Shown: piece by piece, positions 1-9,081 of the stretch
How the letters are laid out: every line of letters starts with the position of its first letter
Numbering within the stretch: the stretch's first letter is position 1
Notes under the pieces: model-generated
Seen by the model: the letters and a program-made list of their open reading frames with translations, nothing else
Told to the model about the DNA's origin: nothing
The model's database searches: none
Program-made: the position numbers and the translations under genes
NCBI RefSeq assembly: GCF_007995085.1
Contig: NZ_VOQS01000005.1
Span: forward strand, 1,798,001-1,862,000
Length of the DNA: 64,000 nucleotides
Origin: Paraburkholderia azotifigens
Lineage (GTDB): Bacteria; Pseudomonadota; Gammaproteobacteria; Burkholderiales; Burkholderiaceae
Direction: 5' to 3'

Positions 1-401
1 CCCGCTTCCGGGTGTTCCGCGACAACAGCGCGAGCGCGGTGCCCGTCGGCATGCTGTACGACGCGAACCGCTATCACACGGTGGTCGTCGCGCCAGCCAC
101 CAGCAACACTGTCGCCAAATGCGCGTTCGGCATCTCGGATACGCTGCCCACCAGCATGTTTGCGCAGGCGGGCAAGCTGGGCATTCCCGGCATCGTATTC
201 GCGTGCGACACGCAGCCCGTCGTCGTCACGAAGAGTCCGCTCGACTGGGTCGAACTGCGTCCGCGCCGCATCGAACTCGATAACGTCGAACGCCTGAAGC
301 GGATCGATCATTGCCGCGTCGTGTGTTCGCTGGCCGAATTGCGCGCGGCGCTCGATGCGCGCAGCGCGGAAACGCGCATGACGTCTTGTGCGAGCGCCTG
401 A
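1..401 (+). CDS. dmrB: DmrB-like flavoprotein, dihydromethanopterin reductase (5' end outside window)
   Basis: Only the C-terminal ~132 residues are present; the frame is open to the window edge. The fragment has the flavoprotein (HFCD/AfpA-type) look, with a segment reading VVVAPATSNTVAKCAFGISD, typical of the FMN-binding loop of this fold, followed by a C-terminal part with a conserved-looking Pro-Gly-Ile stretch. DmrB of Burkholderia xenovorans, an enzyme of this archaeal flavoprotein family, reduces dihydromethanopterin to the active C1 carrier H4MPT. Its stop codon overlaps the start of the next gene (TGATG at 399-403), so it is translationally coupled to the downstream H4MPT-associated genes. 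The family is clear from context and residues; the exact reductase activity is inferred. Confidence 0.72.
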   Translation, partial: RFRVFRDNSASAVPVGMLYDANRYHTVVVAPATSNTVAKCAFGISDTLPTSMFAQAGKLGIPGIVFACDTQPVVVTKSPLDWVELRPRRIELDNVERLKRIDHCRVVCSLAELRAALDARSAETRMTSCASA

Positions 402-1786
402 TGGAACACATCGTCTTCCTCACCGGCCGCCTTGCCCAGCCTGCCCTCGAACGCGTGCTGCACGGTCTCGCGCCCGCGCCGTTCAGCTGGGAGATTCGCG
501 AGATCGGCCTGCAGGTCGCGGCACTCATGACGGCGGATATGATCCGGCGCCGCGTCGCCGCGCCCATTGCCGCCGACCGCCTGATCGTGCCCGGCCGATG
601 CCGCGGCGATCTCGATGCGCTCTCCGCGCACTACGGCATTCCCGTCCAGCGCGGTCCCGAGGAACTCAAGGATTTGCCCGCATGGTTCGACTGCAGCGAG
701 CGCGCCGTCGATCTGACGAAGCACGATATCGCGATCTTCGCGGAGATCGTCGATGCGCCGTATCTCAGCGTCGATGCGATTTGCGCGCGGGCGGCGCAAC
801 TCGCAGCCGACGGCGCCGATGTGATCGACATCGGCTGCCTGCCCGCGACGCCGTTTCCGCATCTCGCCGATACGATCCGCGCGTTGAAGTCGCAAGGGCA
901 CAAGGTCAGCGTCGATTCGATGGACGTGAAGGAACTGGTGCGCGGCGGCCGCGCGGGCGCGGACTATCTGTTGAGCCTGACGGCCGATACGCTCTGGGTG
1001 CTCAATGAAATCGACTCGACGCCCGTGCTGATTCCGCGCCAGCCCGGCGACGAAGCGTCGTTATACGAGGCCATCGATACGATGCAGCAGCAGGGCCGGC
1101 CTTTTCTCGCCGATCCGATCCTCGATCCGCTGCCCTTCGGCCTGCTGAAATCGCTCACGCGCTATCAGCGCCTGCGCGAGCGCTATGCCGACGCGCCGAT
1201 CCTGATGGGCACGGGCAACGTCACGGAACTCACGGAAGCGGACACGAGCGGCATGCACGCGCTGCTGCTCGGCATCGGCGTCGAACTGGGTATCGCGGGC
1301 ATTCTCACGACGCAGGTGAGCGCTCATGCGCGCTGCGCGATCCGCGAAGCCGATGTCGCGCGCCGCATGATGTACGCGGCCCGCGAATGCCGGACGCTTC
1401 CCAAGGGCCTCACCTCCGGGTTGATGACGATGCACGCGAAGCATCCCTTTCCGGATACGCCCGACGAGATCGCCGCCACGGCGGCGGCCATCCGCGATCC
1501 GAACTTTCGCGTGCAGGTGTCGACGGACGGCATTCACGTGTACAACCGCGACGGCCATCACCTCGCCGCCGATGCGTTCGCGCTCTGGCCGCATCTGCGG
1601 CTGGAGGCGGACGGCGCGCACGCGTTCTACATGGGTGTCGAACTCGCGCGCGCGGAGCTCGCCTGGCGGCTCGGCAAGCGCTACAGCCAGGATCAGCCGC
1701 TGGAATGGGGATGCGCGCTCCCGCGCGAAACGGCCGACCTGCTCGTGCAATGCGCGCCCGGCGCGACTCGCAGAAAGGAAGCCTGA
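401..1786 (+). CDS. DUF6513, dihydropteroate-synthase-related protein of the H4MPT pathway
   Basis: 461 aa, starting with MEHIVFLTGRLAQPALERVL at the ATG that overlaps the upstream TGA. The N-terminal ~130 residues resemble no catalytic domain I can name. Residues ~150-300 look like a dihydropteroate-synthase-type TIM barrel (DGADVIDIGCLP, then KVSVDSMD), the fold that binds pterins. Proteins of this kind travel with H4MPT-dependent C1 genes in methylotrophs and are assumed to act in pterin cofactor synthesis, but no reaction is established. It sits between the DmrB-like flavoprotein and a DUF447 gene, 2 bp from the latter, in an apparent operon. Family and context are well supported; function is not. 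Confidence 0.75.
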   Translation: MEHIVFLTGRLAQPALERVLHGLAPAPFSWEIREIGLQVAALMTADMIRRRVAAPIAADRLIVPGRCRGDLDALSAHYGIPVQRGPEELKDLPAWFDCSERAVDLTKHDIAIFAEIVDAPYLSVDAICARAAQLAADGADVIDIGCLPATPFPHLADTIRALKSQGHKVSVDSMDVKELVRGGRAGADYLLSLTADTLWVLNEIDSTPVLIPRQPGDEASLYEAIDTMQQQGRPFLADPILDPLPFGLLKSLTRYQRLRERYADAPILMGTGNVTELTEADTSGMHALLLGIGVELGIAGILTTQVSAHARCAIREADVARRMMYAARECRTLPKGLTSGLMTMHAKHPFPDTPDEIAATAAAIRDPNFRVQVSTDGIHVYNRDGHHLAADAFALWPHLRLEADGAHAFYMGVELARAELAWRLGKRYSQDQPLEWGCALPRETADLLVQCAPGATRRKEA

Positions 1787-1788
1787 CC

Positions 1789-2382
1789 ATGATCGTCGAA
1801 ACCGTCGTCACGACCGTTACGCCCGCGGGCAAGCCGCACATCGCGCCGATGGGCGTGCGCGAGGCGGACGGCGCCTTTCTGCTGATGCCGTTCCTGCCGT
1901 CGTCGACTTACGACAACGTGATCTCGACCGGCTGCGCCGTCGTCAATTTCACGACCGACGCGCGCGTGTTCGCCGGTTGTGTCACGGGCCGGCGCGAATG
2001 GCCCACGGTCCCCGCCCATCGCGTGCCTTGCGTGCGGCTCGCCGATACGCTCGCGCACGCCGAGCTGCGCCTCGCCTCGGTTCATGACGATGCGCAGCGC
2101 CCGACGCTCGTGATGGAGTGCGTCGCCCATTACACGGATGCGCCGTTCACGGGACTCAATCGCGCGCAGGCGGCCGTCATCGAAGGCGCGGTGCTCGTCA
2201 GCCGTCTCGCGATGTTGCCGCGCGAGAAGATCGAGGCGGAGGTGGCGTATCTGTCGATCGCCATCGCCAGGACGGCCGGGCCGCGCGAACAGCAGGCGTG
2301 GCAATGGCTGATGGACGCCGTGAATGATTTCTTCGCGAGACCGGCTGTGGCCGCTCGTGTTCTGAACGAGGAGGCCTTATGA
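1789..2382 (+). CDS. DUF447 family protein, FMN-binding split-barrel-like, H4MPT gene cluster
   Basis: 197 aa, starting MIVETVVTTVTPAGKPHIAPMG, a beginning typical of DUF447 and flavin-binding split-barrel proteins. The start ATG lies 2 bp after the preceding stop and is preceded by AAGGAAG. The C-terminal half is helical (a stretch with EGAVLVSRLAMLPREKIEAE). DUF447 genes occur in archaea and in bacteria with the H4MPT/methanofuran pathway, so a role in cofactor synthesis or flavin chemistry is plausible but unproven. Its stop overlaps the next start (ATGA at 2379-2382), indicating translational coupling to the mfnB-like gene. Confidence 0.72.
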   Translation: MIVETVVTTVTPAGKPHIAPMGVREADGAFLLMPFLPSSTYDNVISTGCAVVNFTTDARVFAGCVTGRREWPTVPAHRVPCVRLADTLAHAELRLASVHDDAQRPTLVMECVAHYTDAPFTGLNRAQAAVIEGAVLVSRLAMLPREKIEAEVAYLSIAIARTAGPREQQAWQWLMDAVNDFFARPAVAARVLNEEAL

Positions 2383-3155
2383 GCCGGAAGATCCGTATGC
2401 TCGCCAGTGTGCGAAATCTCGACGAGGCGCGCGATGCCGCACGCGCCGGCGCCGATCTGATCGATCTCAAGGAGCCCGGTGCGGGTGCGCTCGGGGCCGT
2501 CGCCGCGACCCGGATCGCGCACATCGTGCAGTCGCTGCGCGCCGACTATCCGCATCTGCCCATCAGCGCCGCCATCGGCGACCTGCGGCCGGGCGACGAC
2601 GCGGATCTCGTGTTTCGCGCGTCGCAGGCGGGACGCGGCGGTGTCGACTATGTGAAGGCGGGCGTCCCCGCCGACAGCGGCTCGTTCGATATCGCGTGCC
2701 GGACGCTCGCCACGATGCGCGACCTGCACTGGAACATGGCGCCCGTGCTGCTGGTGGACAACGGGCTCGACTTGCGGGTCGTCGAACGCGCATCCGAACT
2801 GAGATTCGCCGCCGTGATGGTCGATACGGCCACGAAGAAGCGCGGCAATCTCTTTCACTGCGTGCCGCTGGCCGTGCTCGACAGCATGGTGCAGATCGCG
2901 CGCGTACACGATGTGATGGCGGGACTCGCGGGATCGCTGCTCAGTGGACACGTGCCGCTGATCCGTGCGCTCGGCCCCGATATCGCCGGTTTTCGGACGG
3001 CCCTGTGCGACGGCTCGCGCACGGGGCGCCTCAACGCCGCGCGGGTGCGCGATCTCCGTGCGCAACTTGCAGGTCCGGCAGGCACGGCACGCGCGGCAAC
3101 GCGTGCCGTCGAAACGAGCGGCATCGAAGCCGCTGGTCAGCCCGTAGTCGCCTGA
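2379..3155 (+). CDS. mfnB: MfnB-like (5-formylfuran-3-yl)methyl phosphate synthase
   Basis: 258 aa. The N-terminus MLASVRNLDEARDAARAGAD and the following motif DLIDLKEPGAGALGAV are signatures of the MfnB/DUF556 TIM-barrel family, which makes the furan ring precursor of methanofuran from two glyceraldehyde-3-phosphate molecules. Catalytic lysines are likely within LIDLKEPG and VDYVKAG. In methylotrophs the product serves methylofuran, the prosthetic carrier of the Fhc complex encoded 3 kb downstream. The last ~30 residues (after RDLRAQLAG) look like a non-conserved tail. Its 3' end overlaps the convergent mfnE-like gene by 19 bp. Family assignment is strong; activity is by homology. Confidence 0.82.
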   Translation: MSRKIRMLASVRNLDEARDAARAGADLIDLKEPGAGALGAVAATRIAHIVQSLRADYPHLPISAAIGDLRPGDDADLVFRASQAGRGGVDYVKAGVPADSGSFDIACRTLATMRDLHWNMAPVLLVDNGLDLRVVERASELRFAAVMVDTATKKRGNLFHCVPLAVLDSMVQIARVHDVMAGLAGSLLSGHVPLIRALGPDIAGFRTALCDGSRTGRLNAARVRDLRAQLAGPAGTARAATRAVETSGIEAAGQPVVA

Positions 3156-3727
3156 AACAGCAGGTCACGCACGCGCGGCGCCTCGTTCCGGCTCAATAAA
3201 TCCACGGGATACGGCGCGTCGTGCGTGAAGCCTGCGAATGAAGGGTCGACGATGCCGAGCGCCGCGTACTCGTCGATCGATCGTTCGCACTCGATCTCGC
3301 ACGACTTCACGATCACCAGGCGTTCTGCGTTCAAGCGGTTCGCGAGCCACGCGGCGAGGCTATCCGAGGTGACCTCCCAGCTTGTCAGGCGGTTGGCTTC
3401 CTGGAACAGAAGGTCGAGGGGCGCCCACACGGCGACGCGCCCCGCGTGCAGCGCGGCGCGTATCTGCGCGTCCGTCGCGGCTATCACGAGCCGCCGCGAC
3501 AGGCCCTGCATCATCAACGCGTATTGGGCCATCGCGAGCACGGCCATGTTGTGCGCGGCGATGTCGTCGAAACGCCAGATCGCCTGATGCTCGCGGGCCT
3601 GCTCCGCGAAGTCGCCGCCGCCCGGCACGATCACGACCCGGCCGCCGCCGAAGTCGGTCAGTTGCGCGAGCCAGTCTTCGAGCATCGGATCGCGGCTCAG
3701 ACTGCCGCCAATCTTCACTACCCACAT
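3137..3727 (-). CDS. mfnE: Amino acid kinase family protein, MfnE-like
   Basis: 196 aa, starting MWVVKIGGSLSRD: the K-I-G-G-S nucleotide-binding loop of the aspartokinase/uridylate-kinase fold. IVPGGGDFAEQAR is the second glycine-rich signature, and TSDSLAAWLANRL is the ATP-site segment typical of MfnE-like kinases. MfnE phosphorylates [5-(aminomethyl)furan-3-yl]methyl phosphate in methanofuran synthesis. The gene is the last of a minus-strand run mfnD-mfnF-mfnE and converges on mfnB, overlapping it by 19 bp. The protein is slightly short for the family but contains the main motifs. The substrate is inferred from the neighbours. Confidence 0.75.
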   Translation of the reverse strand: MWVVKIGGSLSRDPMLEDWLAQLTDFGGGRVVIVPGGGDFAEQAREHQAIWRFDDIAAHNMAVLAMAQYALMMQGLSRRLVIAATDAQIRAALHAGRVAVWAPLDLLFQEANRLTSWEVTSDSLAAWLANRLNAERLVIVKSCEIECERSIDEYAALGIVDPSFAGFTHDAPYPVDLLSRNEAPRVRDLLFQATTG

Positions 3728-3757
3728 AGACGCCTCAAGTGCGGAGATTGCAGGGAA

Positions 3758-4819
3758 TCAAACGGCCGCCTCGGCCGCGCACCGTTCGTCCGCGCGCAGC
3801 AACGCGACGGCGACGGCGGGCGCGCAGACCTGCGTCCAGTGAGCGGCGCAGGCGTCGGCATCAACGAGCGATGCGAAGGAAAGCACGTCGCGCCCGAACT
3901 GCGCGGCGAGATCGTCCGCGAGAAACGCCCCGCAGCCCGCCGACACGAGCACGACGTCATGCCCGAGACCGACGCGGCCCAGCACCTGAGCGAGATTCGT
4001 CGACAGATGCGCAAGCTGCGCCTTGCGCCATTCGCGGGCGAAACATACCCAGTCGGCCATCGACGCTTCGTGCGCATCGCGGCCGATCATCCGCGCGAGA
4101 CGCCGGCAGCTGGCGATGCCGTCCTTCGCGCCGCCGTCGGCGGCGGGATGCTGGTCGTGCGGCGGATCGAGTTCGCCCGTCAGCCGGTAGACGTCGGCTG
4201 TCGTCGCGAACAGTTCGTTCATCACGTTGTGCGGCTCGCCGCGAAAACGGATGCGCGGCGCGAGCGCGCACAACGGCGTGCGCACGACGCCCTGATACAC
4301 GAGCTCGCCCGAGCGCAGCCGCGCTGCGTCGTCCGTCCCGCGCGAAACGAGCACACTCTCGCGGATCGCGATGAAATCGGTGGTGGTGCTGCCGATATCG
4401 ACGAGCACGGCAGCGGGCATGCGCGCCGCGATCAGGGCCGCCGTCGCGTGCCAGTTCGCGGACGCAATGTCGGCCCAGTTGCCCGCGACGGCTTCGTACG
4501 GCTGCCATCCCGCGTGCCCGGCATAAAACGAGGCGCGTTCGCCGAAACGGCTCGCCAGCCGTGAAGCCAGCGCGGCGACGCCCGTCTCGCGATCCTCGAA
4601 GATGTCGGCCATTTCGCCGCTCATCGTGACCGCGTGCTCCCCTTCGCGATGATCGGGCCAGCGCTGCGCCGCCGCTTCGAATACCGCGTCGAGATGCGCG
4701 ACGCCTTGCCATAGCGGACAGACCCACTGCATCACGTCGCACACGCGTCCCGCTTCGATCCGCGCCGCCTTCACGTGCGCGCCGCCGATGTCCCAGCCGA
4801 TCACGAGGTCATGCGGCAT
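3758..4819 (-). CDS. mfnF: MfnF-like, hydantoinase/oxoprolinase-fold H4MPT-linked C1 pathway protein
   Basis: 353 aa from the ATG at 4819; the frame stays open further upstream, but MPHDLVIGWDIGGAHVKAAR is the natural N-terminus, with the acetate-kinase/HSP70-type phosphate loop (WDIGGAHVKAA). A second loop, VDIGSTTTDFIAI, and VLVSAGCGAFLADDLA complete the ASKHA nucleotide-binding signature. This group (COG1548) includes MfnF, which joins the aminofuran to the glutamyl-tyramine part of methanofuran, and the one-carbon cluster family annotated in methylotrophs. The start overlaps the 3' end of the mfnD-like gene by 11 bp; 30 bp separate it from mfnE. Fold is certain, exact step inferred. Confidence 0.75.
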   Translation of the reverse strand: MPHDLVIGWDIGGAHVKAARIEAGRVCDVMQWVCPLWQGVAHLDAVFEAAAQRWPDHREGEHAVTMSGEMADIFEDRETGVAALASRLASRFGERASFYAGHAGWQPYEAVAGNWADIASANWHATAALIAARMPAAVLVDIGSTTTDFIAIRESVLVSRGTDDAARLRSGELVYQGVVRTPLCALAPRIRFRGEPHNVMNELFATTADVYRLTGELDPPHDQHPAADGGAKDGIASCRRLARMIGRDAHEASMADWVCFAREWRKAQLAHLSTNLAQVLGRVGLGHDVVLVSAGCGAFLADDLAAQFGRDVLSFASLVDADACAAHWTQVCAPAVAVALLRADERCAAEAAV

Positions 4820-5807
4820 GGCGCCTCCCGTTGATCTCGCCGCACGACGCGAAGTGTTCAGCGACCACGCATGCGGCCATGTTGACATCGACCCTGCCCG
4901 CCAGCGCCGGATACGCGCACGTCACGCGCGGATTGACTTCGATCACGACAGGCCCACGCCGCGGATGCCACACGAGGTCGATGCCGACGAATCCGGCCAG
5001 ACCCGGCAGCGCGCGCGCCACGCGAGCGGCAAGCGCGCGGCATGTCGCGGCCCTGTCGTCCGACAGTGGGATGGCGTTGGCCGTCAGACCTTCATAGCGG
5101 ATCTGTCCGTCGTCGATACCGATATGCTGCCGGTTGATGCCGAGCAGTTGCGCGTCGCCGTGGCGACACAGCAGCGACAGACTGAGCGCGTCTCCGTCGA
5201 TCCATTCCTCGAGCGTCACTCGCTCCTGCGCGGCAGACCGGCGTCGCAACGCGTACTCCGCCAACCGGTAGTCGTCGAAGCGGCAGGTATCGACGCAGCC
5301 CGCGCCGTCATCCGGTTTGACGACCCATGCGCTCGCGTCGCGCGCAACGTCGAGCGGCGCGTCGGCCGACCACGCACGCGGCGTCGCGACGCCCGCCAGC
5401 GCGAGATGGCGAGCCGTCGCGCGCTTGCTGCCGGCAATCCGCAGCGTCGCCGCATCGCAGCCTATCCAGCGAGCGGGATCGACGGCATCGCACAGCGCGC
5501 CGAGCACGCCTTGCGTTTCGGGCGCGATGACCCAAACGGCGTCGTGACGACGTGCTTCGGCGGCGAGAAAGCGCGTCGGCGGTATCGCAAACGGCGCGAA
5601 ACACCAGTCGCGCGTGCAGGTCGTGTCCGTCGTGCCGTGCGCTTCGTCGTGACCCGCCACGCACGTGAGCGCAACATCGGCGCAACGCGCGAGATCGCGT
5701 GCAACGGCATCGCGCATCGTCCTGCCCTGCATGCGCAAGTCCTCGCACGCAGGTTCATTCGTGTTGCCGTTGGCGCTGAGATATTCGTAGAGCAGGATTT
5801 TTTTCAT
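4809..5807 (-). CDS. mfnD: ATP-grasp ligase, MfnD-like (tyramine/tyrosine-glutamate ligase)
   Basis: 332 aa from the ATG at 5807 (MKKILLYEYLSANG); longer upstream readings lack homologous character. ATP-grasp features are visible: AWVVKPDDGAGCVDTCRF (nucleotide-binding lysine and glycine-rich loop), EEWIDGDALSLSLLC, and the metal-binding end EVNPRVTCAYPALAGRV with Glu-x-Asn. Archaeal MfnD attaches glutamate to tyramine for methanofuran; bacterial methylofuran reportedly contains tyrosine, so the acceptor here could be either. It is first in a three-gene minus operon mfnD-mfnF-mfnE and divergent from fhcB, sharing a 218-bp intergenic region. Fold certain; substrate inferred. Confidence 0.75.
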   Translation of the reverse strand: MKKILLYEYLSANGNTNEPACEDLRMQGRTMRDAVARDLARCADVALTCVAGHDEAHGTTDTTCTRDWCFAPFAIPPTRFLAAEARRHDAVWVIAPETQGVLGALCDAVDPARWIGCDAATLRIAGSKRATARHLALAGVATPRAWSADAPLDVARDASAWVVKPDDGAGCVDTCRFDDYRLAEYALRRRSAAQERVTLEEWIDGDALSLSLLCRHGDAQLLGINRQHIGIDDGQIRYEGLTANAIPLSDDRAATCRALAARVARALPGLAGFVGIDLVWHPRRGPVVIEVNPRVTCAYPALAGRVDVNMAACVVAEHFASCGEINGRRHAA

Positions 5808-6025
5808 CGCGTGATTCCCGTGCGGATCGTGGCGCATCGCGTCTGCCACATTCATGTTCCATGCCACCGGCCCACGTGCTGCCTGCGCGCGGCATCGCCT
5901 GCTCACGACGCGTGACAGTCTGCATCGCGCACGGCGCAAATCACGTCGAACGATGGTGACGGAATCGCGCGGCAGCATGACGCCTCGACTCCCGCAACGG
6001 AAGCCACCACGGCGCTTTCACGAAA

Positions 6026-7393
6026 ATGGCATGTGAGTTGCTGAAAGACGCGCATGACCTCGAACACTTCCCCCCTTCGTGGACGTGCCCGTTCTGCCCG
6101 CTGTTATGCGATCGTCTTTCGATCGGCACGGACACGGCCTTGACGCTGAGCGGCACCGACTGTCCGCGCGCCGCGCGCGCACTCGCGCAGTTCGGCCCGC
6201 ATCCCGCCGAGGCGCGGCCGCATCTCAACGGCCAGCCGCTTGGATTCGCCGATGCCACGGGCGTCGCGGCGCAATGGCTCGCGCAGGCGAGGCAGCCGCT
6301 GTTCGCGGGCATGGCTACCGACGTTGCGGGCACGCGCGCGCTGTATCGGCTTGCCAACGCGAGCGCCGCGATCATCGACCATGCACATGGCCGCTCGCTG
6401 ATGCGCAGCCTCACGGCGATGCAGGATCGCGGCGCATTCACGACGACGCTCTCCGAAGTGCGCGCGCGCGCCGACCTGATCGTCTGCTTTGGACCGACGC
6501 CATCGACGCGTTACCCGGCGTTTTTCAGCCGCTGCGGTGTCGGTGCGATGCCGCGCGATGCAGCGGGCCCTGCCCGGCGTGAAGTGATCTTCGTCGGCGG
6601 CGCAATCGATGCCGGCCTCGAACGCAACGCACACGCGGATACGGTCGTCCAGCGTGCCGTGCCCGTGCAAGACGATCTGTACGAGACGATTGCGCTGCTG
6701 AACGCACGTGTCGATCCGCTTCTGCGCGGCAAACCCATGCCGGACGTCGCGCCCGCGATCGAGGCGCTTGCAGCCCGCATGCTGGAAGCGCGTTACGTCA
6801 CGCTCGTGTGGAATACGGCCGACCTGCCGGGAGAGCACGCGGCGCTGCTCGTCGAAGGGCTCGACCGTCTGACCAAGTCGATCAACCTCACGACCCGCGC
6901 GGGGTGTCTCGCGCTTGGCGGCGACGATGGTGCCGCCACCGTCAACCAGACGCTGACGTGGATGTCCGGTCTGCCGCTACGCACGGGTGTTCATCGCAGC
7001 GGCCTCGAACACGATCCGCATCGCTACGACACGGCGCATCTGCTCGACGACGAGGCCGTCGATGCGCTCGTCTGGGTCGCGAGCTTCGGCGCCGACCTGC
7101 CGCCGCCGCAAGGCGGCGTGCCGGCGATCGTGCTCGGTCATCCCGGCCTCGCCCCGATATGCGCGGATCGGCAAGCGCCGACGCTGTTCATTCCCGTGTC
7201 GACGCCCGGCATCGGCTCCCCGGGACACCTGTTTCGCGTGGACGGCGGTATCGTGCTGCCGCTCGTGCCGATCTATGAAGACACGCTGCCCGGCGTCGCG
7301 CAGGCGGCCGCACAGATTGAACAGTCGCTCAGGGCGTCACGGACGAATGCAGACCCGGCAACGATGTCCGCTCCGAAGGAGACCGCCCGATGA
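6026..7393 (+). CDS. fhcB: Formyltransferase/hydrolase complex subunit B (FmdB/FwdB homologue)
   Basis: 455 aa, starting MACELLKDAHDLEHFPPSW. The N-terminal cysteine cluster CPFCPLLCDRL corresponds to the iron-sulfur/molybdopterin region of formylmethanofuran dehydrogenase subunit B, and the rest follows the molybdopterin oxidoreductase pattern (FVGGAIDAGLERNAH, TTRAGCLALGGDDGAATVNQ). In methylotrophic bacteria FhcB has no redox function and acts in the Fhc complex, which moves formyl groups from H4MPT to methylofuran and hydrolyses them to formate. It is the first gene of fhcB-A-D-C, with the stop overlapping fhcA as ATGA. The product runs in the cytoplasm. Confidence 0.88.
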   Translation: MACELLKDAHDLEHFPPSWTCPFCPLLCDRLSIGTDTALTLSGTDCPRAARALAQFGPHPAEARPHLNGQPLGFADATGVAAQWLAQARQPLFAGMATDVAGTRALYRLANASAAIIDHAHGRSLMRSLTAMQDRGAFTTTLSEVRARADLIVCFGPTPSTRYPAFFSRCGVGAMPRDAAGPARREVIFVGGAIDAGLERNAHADTVVQRAVPVQDDLYETIALLNARVDPLLRGKPMPDVAPAIEALAARMLEARYVTLVWNTADLPGEHAALLVEGLDRLTKSINLTTRAGCLALGGDDGAATVNQTLTWMSGLPLRTGVHRSGLEHDPHRYDTAHLLDDEAVDALVWVASFGADLPPPQGGVPAIVLGHPGLAPICADRQAPTLFIPVSTPGIGSPGHLFRVDGGIVLPLVPIYEDTLPGVAQAAAQIEQSLRASRTNADPATMSAPKETAR

Positions 7394-9081
7394 GCACGTT
7401 CCGCTTGCGCGGTGGCCGAGTGTACGATCCCGCTTCACGCATCGACGGGCAGATCTCGGACGTCTGCGTGCGCGACGGCAGGATCGTCGCGCTGCACGAA
7501 CAGGAGCCCGTCGATTGCGAATACGACGCGTCGGGCATGATCGTGATGGCGGGCGGCATCGACATGCATTCGCATATCGGCGGCGGCAAGGTGAATCTCG
7601 CGCGCCTGCTGCTGCCGGAAGATCATCGCAACCGCCCCCCGCCGGAGAATCCGCTCGAACTCGCATCGTGCGGCGACTGCACGCCCGGCACGTTCGCGAC
7701 GGGCTACCGTTATGCCGAGATGGGCTATACGGCCGCGTTCGAGCCCGCGATGATCGCGTCGAACGCACGTCACACGCACCTCGAAATGGGCGACACGCCG
7801 ATCATCGATCACGGCGCCTACGTGATGCTCGGCAACGACGAACTGTTTCTGCGCATGCTGGCCGAGCACACCGACTATGAGCGTTTGCGCGATTACGTCG
7901 GCTGGTCGATCAACGCGAGCCGCGCGCTCGGCGTGAAGGTGGTGAACCCCGGCGGCATCTCGGCGTTCAAGTTCAACCAGCGCAGCCTTGACGTCGACGA
8001 GCATCACACGCACTACGGCATCACGCCGCGCAATGTGCTGCACGTGCTCGCACGCGCGCTGACCGATCTCGGCGTGCCGCATCCGCTGCATATCCATGCG
8101 AGCAATCTTGGCGTGCCCGGCAATATCGATTCGACGCTCGCCACCATCGACGCGCTCGAAGGTCTGCCCGGCCACCTCACGCATATCCAGTTCCATAGCT
8201 ACGGCAACGACGGGCCGAAGAAATTTTCGTCGGCGGCGCATCGCATTGCCGAGGCCGTCAACGCGAACCCGAATATCTCGATCGACGTCGGCCAGATCAT
8301 GTTCGGCCAGACGGTGACAGCTTCGGGCGACACGATGAAGCAGGTCAGACAGGCCGCATTCGCTTCGCCGCGCAAGTGGATCGCGGGCGATATCGAATGC
8401 GACGCGGGCTGCGGCGTGGTGCCGTTCCGTTACCGCGAAACGAGCTATGTCAACGCGCTGCAATGGACGATCGGCCTCGAACTGTTTCTGCTCGTGAAGA
8501 ACCCGTGGCAGATCACGCTCACCACCGATCATCCGAACGGCGGCCCCTTCACGAGCTACCCGCATCTGATCCGCCTGCTGATGGACAAATCGTTCCGCGA
8601 CGAACAACTGGCGAAGCTGCATCCCGATGTCGCCGCGCAATCGCCGCTTGCGAGCCTCACGCGCGAACTCGATTTCAACGAGATCGCGATCCTCACGCGT
8701 GCCGCGCCCGCTCGCCTGCTGGGACTCGCCGACCGCGGCCGGCTCGATGCGGGCGCCGCCGCCGATATCGCCGTATACCGCGAGCATCCCGACCGCGAAG
8801 CGATGTTCCGCACGCCGGCCTGGGTGTTCAAGGACGGCGAGCTGGTCGCACGCGAAGGCCGCATCGTCGCGACGCCTGCGGGCGGCACGCACTATGTCGA
8901 GCCGGAGTTCGACCGTTCGATCGAAAAGGTCGTCGAGGACTACGGCGACGCTTACCTCGCGACCAACATGCGGCGCGCGTCCATCAGCCGCGACGAACTC
9001 TGTCTGTGCGGCAATGGCGGACGCCTTCTGCCCGCTGCGTGCGGCATCCATCGTCAATCGCATGCGGAGTCCGCGACATGA
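7390..9081 (+). CDS. fhcA: Formyltransferase/hydrolase complex subunit A (formylmethanofuran hydrolase)
   Basis: 563 aa amidohydrolase-superfamily protein of full family length. The metal-binding HxH is in GGIDMHSHIGGGKVN; other expected ligands are in LHIHASNLG, LTHIQFHSYG and the aspartate of TTDHPNGGPFTSYP. FhcA catalyses hydrolysis of formylmethylofuran to formate and the free carrier, the final step of H4MPT-dependent formaldehyde oxidation. The cysteine-containing C-terminus (LCLCGNGGRLLPAACG) is poorly characterised. It overlaps fhcB and fhcD by 4 bp each, consistent with a stoichiometric complex. Strong family call from length, motifs and gene order. Confidence 0.92.
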   Translation: MSTFRLRGGRVYDPASRIDGQISDVCVRDGRIVALHEQEPVDCEYDASGMIVMAGGIDMHSHIGGGKVNLARLLLPEDHRNRPPPENPLELASCGDCTPGTFATGYRYAEMGYTAAFEPAMIASNARHTHLEMGDTPIIDHGAYVMLGNDELFLRMLAEHTDYERLRDYVGWSINASRALGVKVVNPGGISAFKFNQRSLDVDEHHTHYGITPRNVLHVLARALTDLGVPHPLHIHASNLGVPGNIDSTLATIDALEGLPGHLTHIQFHSYGNDGPKKFSSAAHRIAEAVNANPNISIDVGQIMFGQTVTASGDTMKQVRQAAFASPRKWIAGDIECDAGCGVVPFRYRETSYVNALQWTIGLELFLLVKNPWQITLTTDHPNGGPFTSYPHLIRLLMDKSFRDEQLAKLHPDVAAQSPLASLTRELDFNEIAILTRAAPARLLGLADRGRLDAGAAADIAVYREHPDREAMFRTPAWVFKDGELVAREGRIVATPAGGTHYVEPEFDRSIEKVVEDYGDAYLATNMRRASISRDELCLCGNGGRLLPAACGIHRQSHAESAT

